Assembly (NCBI RefSeq): GCF_007678255.1
Contig: NZ_VEED01000012.1
Span: forward strand, 62,001-126,000
Direction: 5' to 3'
DNA length: 64,000 bases
From: Bacillus sp. X1(2014)
GTDB taxonomy: Bacteria; Bacillota; Bacilli; Bacillales_B; DSM-18226
In this document: positions 60,164 to 64,000 of the stretch, piece by piece
Layout of the letters: each line of letters begins with the position of its first letter
Numbering within the stretch: position 1 is the stretch's first letter
Notes under the pieces: generated by a model
Seen by the model: only the letters and a program-made list of their open reading frames with translations
Database searches by the model: none
Told to the model about the DNA's origin: nothing
Program-made: the position numbers and the translations under genes

Positions 60164-60832
60164 TTAAATTCTATGAATCCGGATAAATTCCTGAACGGAT
60201 TGCATGATTATTTTTATTGCATCTATACTAGCTGAAACGTCACCTTGTATCTCTAAACTATGATCAGTACCCGGAAGAATGACAGTGATGACAAGTTGAT
60301 TATGATTCAATGAATCAACTTTCTCATCAATATAATGATGATCCATGTCGCCAATGATACATAAAGACGGCATTTCCGTTTTCAAAAGAGTCTCGAACAC
60401 AAAGTTCTCTTTTAATAATGGGGTTAACCAGATTCCAAATGGATGTCGAATAAAATTCCTGTGGACCCACTCCATGGCCATTGGGATGGTTCCAATCGAT
60501 TTACTTAGGAGAAAACATTGCTCATAGTTCGTGTCAGTTAAGATTTCTTCGACAACAGCCTGTACGTCTTCATACATCCAACGTTCCTGAGCTTCCTGGC
60601 TAAGCGATGTAAAATGTTTATTCTTACCAAACTGATAATTAACATGGAGAATATCTATATTGTTATTCAAACACATGCCGGTTGCGTAATGAAACAGCGG
60701 ACGTTGGGTCGTATATCCAAGGCCCGGCAGCATGATGCAAATACTCTTATTCAGTTTCTCACGACGGATCCACGTATACGGAATGCTTGAAAATTCATTT
60801 CTAATCACTTGTCCTTCTTTAGATTGATACAC
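60164..60832 (-). CDS. Alpha/beta hydrolase
   Basis: This 222-residue protein has the oxyanion strand CIMLPGLGYTTQRPLF, the nucleophile elbow SKSIGTIP (Ser about residue 112) in place of the usual GxSxG glycine, an acid in IIGDMDHHYID, and the catalytic His in LPGTDHSLEI. It probably hydrolyses an ester or acyl compound. The start is GTG 60832 with AGGTGATGAGGA before it. It is a single gene. Confidence 0.82.
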   Translation of the reverse strand: MYQSKEGQVIRNEFSSIPYTWIRREKLNKSICIMLPGLGYTTQRPLFHYATGMCLNNNIDILHVNYQFGKNKHFTSLSQEAQERWMYEDVQAVVEEILTDTNYEQCFLLSKSIGTIPMAMEWVHRNFIRHPFGIWLTPLLKENFVFETLLKTEMPSLCIIGDMDHHYIDEKVDSLNHNQLVITVILPGTDHSLEIQGDVSASIDAIKIIMQSVQEFIRIHRI

Positions 60833-60968
60833 TCCTCATCACCTCATTGATTTCTTCTTTTCACCACTCGAAATATGTTCCATAGTGGTTTTGATACTTT
60901 GGCAGGATTAGCATAATTTCTATTCTTAGGAACAAACTAATTCAATCCAGTTAATCGGAGTGAATATT

Positions 60969-61817
60969 ATGCATAATTCATATTGGTATTATGCTTTACT
61001 TGTTTTAAGCATCAGTTTATTTATTTTTATACTATTCAAAAAAAGAAACACTCAATCACTATACTTGTTATTAACCAAGATAGGTGGAGCTTTTCTGATT
61101 GAGACTGTCATCCATAATTTCTTAGCCAGCTATAATTACAATCCGAATTTTATCAAGGGTAATGAATTCTATGACAACAATTTGGGCGCTTTTGTGTCAA
61201 ATGCCTTCGCTTTACCAATCGCAGCCACCCTAATAGCTGTTTTTCATTTAAATTGGATATGGATGATCTCATTCTCAGGATTATTTGTAGGAATTGAATG
61301 GTTATTTTTAAAGCTTCATATTTACTCCCATAATTGGTGGAGGTTAGCTTATACGGGTATAGGACTCCCATTATATTTTGCTACTGCTAAAGTTTATTAT
61401 AAATGGATTTTACATCCTTCCAAAGGATTCAAACATTATTGGATTCTATATTTAATAACTGGCTCAATCTCTGCTAGTGCACATATTTTGCCCATCATTT
61501 TTTTCTCAAATCGAATTTACTCCCCTGGCTGGTTTGAAAATTCTGGTCGTGATTCGATTGCTTTTGGTGCCATTTTCTATGTATGTGAGAGTCTTTACTA
61601 TTGTCTAATGACAAAACTGAACTTTAAAAGGAATTGGATCAAATATATTTTCACTGGTTTTCTTATGTATGTATTGAATTTAATGCTTATTATTGCTGGA
61701 GTTCTTCGTAGTTTGGTCTGGTGGGACCTGCCCTTTTATGTCACTTTATCGATTCTGCTCCTGCTGATAACAGGAATTATTGATAAAAGATTGTCTCAAC
61801 CGCCAAACTTAAGGTAG
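60969..61817 (+). CDS. CBO0543-like hypothetical membrane protein
   Basis: This 282-residue integral membrane protein has about seven to eight helices (YYALLVLSISLFIFILF at the start, later LMTKLNFKRNWIKYIFTGFL and VTLSILLLLITGII). It resembles the CBO0543-type proteins of Bacilli whose role is unknown. The start is ATG 60969, with CGGAG eight bases ahead; the in-frame GTG at 60960 overlaps that site. It ends before a terminator. Confidence 0.65.
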   Translation: MHNSYWYYALLVLSISLFIFILFKKRNTQSLYLLLTKIGGAFLIETVIHNFLASYNYNPNFIKGNEFYDNNLGAFVSNAFALPIAATLIAVFHLNWIWMISFSGLFVGIEWLFLKLHIYSHNWWRLAYTGIGLPLYFATAKVYYKWILHPSKGFKHYWILYLITGSISASAHILPIIFFSNRIYSPGWFENSGRDSIAFGAIFYVCESLYYCLMTKLNFKRNWIKYIFTGFLMYVLNLMLIIAGVLRSLVWWDLPFYVTLSILLLLITGIIDKRLSQPPNLR

Positions 61818-61845
61818 CCATGGATACTCTTTTTGGCTGCCTTTT
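61811..61845 (+). terminator. Terminator after membrane-protein gene
   Basis: AAGGTAGCCA and TGGCTGCCTT pair, with one G-T, followed by TTCT. It lies at the stop codon. Confidence 0.7.
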
Positions 61846-61851
61846 CTCATT

Positions 61852-61970
61852 CTATTCATCAGGTCCAAATACCCTGCTCTGTATATCCGGAGTTTCCATC
61901 CTGTCCGCTCTTTTTGCTAATGTATCTCTCATACCTGGTGCTTTCTTTATGATACCTATATTTAATAGAC
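61852..61970 (-). pseudogene. Possible gene remnant
   Basis: On the minus strand an open stretch of about 40 codons reads SQLCLLNIGIIKKAPGMRDT, then LAKRADRMETPDIQSRVFGP, DE and stop. It has no start codon and no ribosome site. The codon choice looks coding, so a decayed gene end is possible; no family was recognised. The rest of the 297-base gap up to gntR holds only its promoter. Confidence 0.3.
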
Positions 61971-62036
61971 ATAGTTGTGATTATTTTTAAATTCTTTAAG
62001 AATTCAAATTCACCTTCCTATCATTAATAAATATAA

Positions 62037-62089
62037 AAAAAGCGCTTGCATTTTTTCAAATTCACTTTATAATACTTGTATACAAGTAT
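62037..62089 (+). promoter_or_regulatory. gnt operon promoter, cre and GntR operator
   Basis: TTGCAT (62046-62051), a 16-base spacer and TATAAT (62068-62073) form the promoter. AAAAAGCGCTTGCA (62037-62050) is cre-like and overlaps the -35. ATACTTGTATACAAGTAT (62072-62089) is a perfect palindrome at the start site and matches, as I recall, the GntR operator of B. subtilis. Together they indicate gluconate induction and CcpA repression. Confidence 0.88.
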
Positions 62090-62114
62090 ACTCGTATTTT
62101 ATTAAGAAGGTGAA

Positions 62115-62834
62115 ATGATGAAAGAATTATTGTATCCCTCCAAATGGCTCTCAAAAGCTTCTGCTGGTGATCGTGTCGCATGTGAACTTAGGATGCAGAT
62201 CATTTCTGGTTTGATTGAAAGCGATACCATCCTGTCAGAAAATAAATTAGCCGCTGATTTTAATGTGAGTCGATCACCCATCCGCGAAGCATTAAAAACA
62301 CTGGCTTCTGAAAATTTAATTCGTCTAGAAAGAATGGGTGCAGTTGTAATCGGATTCACCGTTAAAGAAATAGTGGAAATTTATGATGTCCGATTACTGA
62401 TTGAAACGTTTGTATATGAACGTCTTGTAAAACTAGACAATACATCATTAGTTAAAGAATTGAGTAAAATACTCGAGATGATGAAAATAGCCATCAAATA
62501 TCATGATGCCGATGAGTTTGCTTATCAAGATGTCATCTTCCATGAAACAATTATTCGAGCGATTAATCATTCCTACATCATGATGATTTGGAATAATGCA
62601 AAACCGGTCATGGAAGCTTTCATCCTCTTAGCCATGCGGGCTCGGTTCGAGGAAAAATATAATGACTTTCCACGGATTATCGATAATCATCAACTTTACA
62701 TTGATGCCATCGAAGCAAAAAATAGAGACCTCATGATTCTATCATTACATCAAAACTTTGATGACGTACAAGTTAAAGTAGAAGACCTTTGGAGGTCTCA
62801 ACAAATGCTTTCAAAAGGAGTCGTGCAAGAATAA
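62115..62834 (+). CDS. gntR: Gluconate operon repressor GntR
   Basis: This 239-residue regulator has an N-terminal winged helix (LAADFNVSRSPIREALKTLASENLI) and the FCD effector domain with metal-site His residues. It represses the gluconate operon and is released by gluconate. It starts at ATG 62115 or the adjacent ATG 62118, which has the better distance to AAGGTG. It overlaps gntK by one base (TAATG). The operator lies just upstream. Confidence 0.93.
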   Translation: MMKELLYPSKWLSKASAGDRVACELRMQIISGLIESDTILSENKLAADFNVSRSPIREALKTLASENLIRLERMGAVVIGFTVKEIVEIYDVRLLIETFVYERLVKLDNTSLVKELSKILEMMKIAIKYHDADEFAYQDVIFHETIIRAINHSYIMMIWNNAKPVMEAFILLAMRARFEEKYNDFPRIIDNHQLYIDAIEAKNRDLMILSLHQNFDDVQVKVEDLWRSQQMLSKGVVQE

Positions 62835-64000
62835 TGACAAGCTATATGTTAGGGTTAGACATTGGTACGACAAGCACAAAGGCCGTTTTATTTAGTGAAA
62901 AAGGCGAAGTCATCCAACAAGAGAATATCGGTTACCCACTTTACACACCTGACATTTCAACAGCTGAACAAGACCCAGAAGAGATTTTTTCAGCAGTAAT
63001 AAAAGCGATTTCAAATATCATGAAACATCATCCACAAAAAGAAATTTCGTTTATTTCTTTTAGCAGCGCCATGCATAGTCTTATTGCTATGGATGAAAAT
63101 GATCAGCCGCTGACACCATGTATCACATGGGCAGATAATCGCAGTGAAGCTTGGACTCATAAAATAAAAGATGAATTAAATGGACATGAGGTTTACAAAC
63201 GCACAGGAACGCCGATTCACCCTATGTCGCCATTAAGTAAAATTACTTGGATTATGAATGATCGTCCAGAGATAGCTGAAAAAGCGAAAAAATATATCGG
63301 GATAAAGGAATATATCTTTAAAAAGTTCTTTGATCAATACGTTGTCGATTACTCACTTGCTTCAGCGATGTGTATGATGGATCTCAAAAAACTTGATTGG
63401 GACCAGGAAGCATTAAAAATCGCCGGAATTTCCCGTGAGCAATTATCAAGACTCGTGCCAACGACAGAAATTTTCTCTAACTGTAATCCTGAATTAGCAA
63501 ACCAAATGGGGATTGACCCACAAACTCCGTTTGTAATTGGTGCCAGTGATGGAGTCCTTTCCAATCTTGGGGTAAATGCGATTCGAAAAGGTGAGATTGC
63601 GGTCACTATTGGGACAAGCGGTGCGATTCGCACCATTATTGACCAGCCGCAAACCGACGAAAAAGGCCGAATTTTTTGCTACGCATTAACAGAAAAACAT
63701 TGGGTAATTGGCGGGCCAGTTAACAATGGTGGGATGATTTTCCGCTGGATTCGGGATGAATTTGCCGCTTCCGAGGTAGAAACCGCCAAAAGACTAGGCA
63801 TTGATCCATATGAAGTACTAACAAAAATAGCAGAAGGTGTTAGACCGGGCGCTGATGGATTATTATTCCATCCCTACCTTGCGGGTGAGCGGGCGCCATT
63901 ATGGAACCCAGACGTACGGGGGTCATTTTTCGGCTTAACAATGGCGCACAAGAAAGAACATATGATACGTGCTGCCCTTGAAGGGGTTATTTACAATTTA
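62834..64000 (+). CDS. gntK: Gluconokinase GntK (truncated by window end)
   Basis: This is the first 389 codons of an FGGY-family carbohydrate kinase that phosphorylates gluconate to 6-phosphogluconate. The ATP-site loop LGLDIGTTSTKAVLF is at the start; FSSAMHSLIA, TWADNRSEAW, IGASDGVLSNLGVNA and the FGGY signature region GERAPLWNPDVRGSFFGL follow. Full-length family members are about 510 residues, so about a quarter is missing. It overlaps gntR and has AAGG-free coupling through TAATG. gntP and a 6-phosphogluconate dehydrogenase gene would be expected next. Confidence 0.95.
   Translation, partial: MTSYMLGLDIGTTSTKAVLFSEKGEVIQQENIGYPLYTPDISTAEQDPEEIFSAVIKAISNIMKHHPQKEISFISFSSAMHSLIAMDENDQPLTPCITWADNRSEAWTHKIKDELNGHEVYKRTGTPIHPMSPLSKITWIMNDRPEIAEKAKKYIGIKEYIFKKFFDQYVVDYSLASAMCMMDLKKLDWDQEALKIAGISREQLSRLVPTTEIFSNCNPELANQMGIDPQTPFVIGASDGVLSNLGVNAIRKGEIAVTIGTSGAIRTIIDQPQTDEKGRIFCYALTEKHWVIGGPVNNGGMIFRWIRDEFAASEVETAKRLGIDPYEVLTKIAEGVRPGADGLLFHPYLAGERAPLWNPDVRGSFFGLTMAHKKEHMIRAALEGVIYNL

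Overview
The window comes from a low-GC, endospore-forming Bacillaceae chromosome, probably Neobacillus or a close relative. Supporting signs are GGAGG-type ribosome binding sites, a Spo0E-like phosphatase gene, a thermolysin-type protease, CcpA-type cre sequences, and a gntRK promoter whose operator matches the one I recall from Bacillus subtilis. No rRNA, tRNA, prophage, transposase or CRISPR-cas genes were seen.

Positions 1-23257 form a fructan/sucrose utilisation island read almost entirely on the minus strand. Two paralogous operons share one design: two LplB/YtcP-type ABC permeases, a lipoprotein binding protein, a cytoplasmic GH32 fructosidase, a secreted GH32 levanase-type enzyme and a PfkB sugar kinase. 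Operon 1 runs from 8939 to beyond position 1 and also carries a DUF624 (YesL-like) gene and a Spo0E-like gene. It is preceded by a LacI-family repressor gene with five copies of a GAAACGTTTC operator around it. Operon 2 runs from 23257 to 11853. It includes a 1268-residue multidomain secreted GH32 protein and a Gfo/Idh/MocA dehydrogenase. A HAD phosphatase gene and a wrecked ABC exporter gene follow it. The inferred flow is extracellular levan/inulin cleavage, import of oligofructosides, cytosolic hydrolysis, and fructose phosphorylation.

Positions 23478-36711 hold a NERD-domain gene, a 52-nt tandem hairpin array bracketed by an inverted repeat, a sensor kinase/response regulator/anchored binding protein operon (likely three-component sugar sensing), a second YesM/YesN pair, and a divergent CUT1 sugar importer. 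None of the three importers has its own ATPase gene, so a shared MsmX-type ATPase elsewhere is expected.

Positions 36720-62000 are ordinary mixed chromosome: truncated haemoglobin, a LicT antiterminator with its RAT leader, TPR and GrpE-like genes, DinB, VOC, exonuclease, MBL/TetR, ArsR/SRPBCC, DoxX, GNATs, an M4 protease, an ECF sigma/anti-sigma pair, an orphan histidine kinase, an MFS exporter with a leader-peptide attenuator, an esterase, and small membrane or secreted proteins. The right edge (62035-64000) begins the gluconate operon (gntR, gntK).

The least ordinary signals are the 52-nt array with its bracketing inverted repeat, two tandem candidate small-RNA units at 48821-49129, the attenuator before the MFS gene, the triplicated operator plus lacI-tail unit, the probably leaderless arsR gene, and the anchored sugar-sensing operon.
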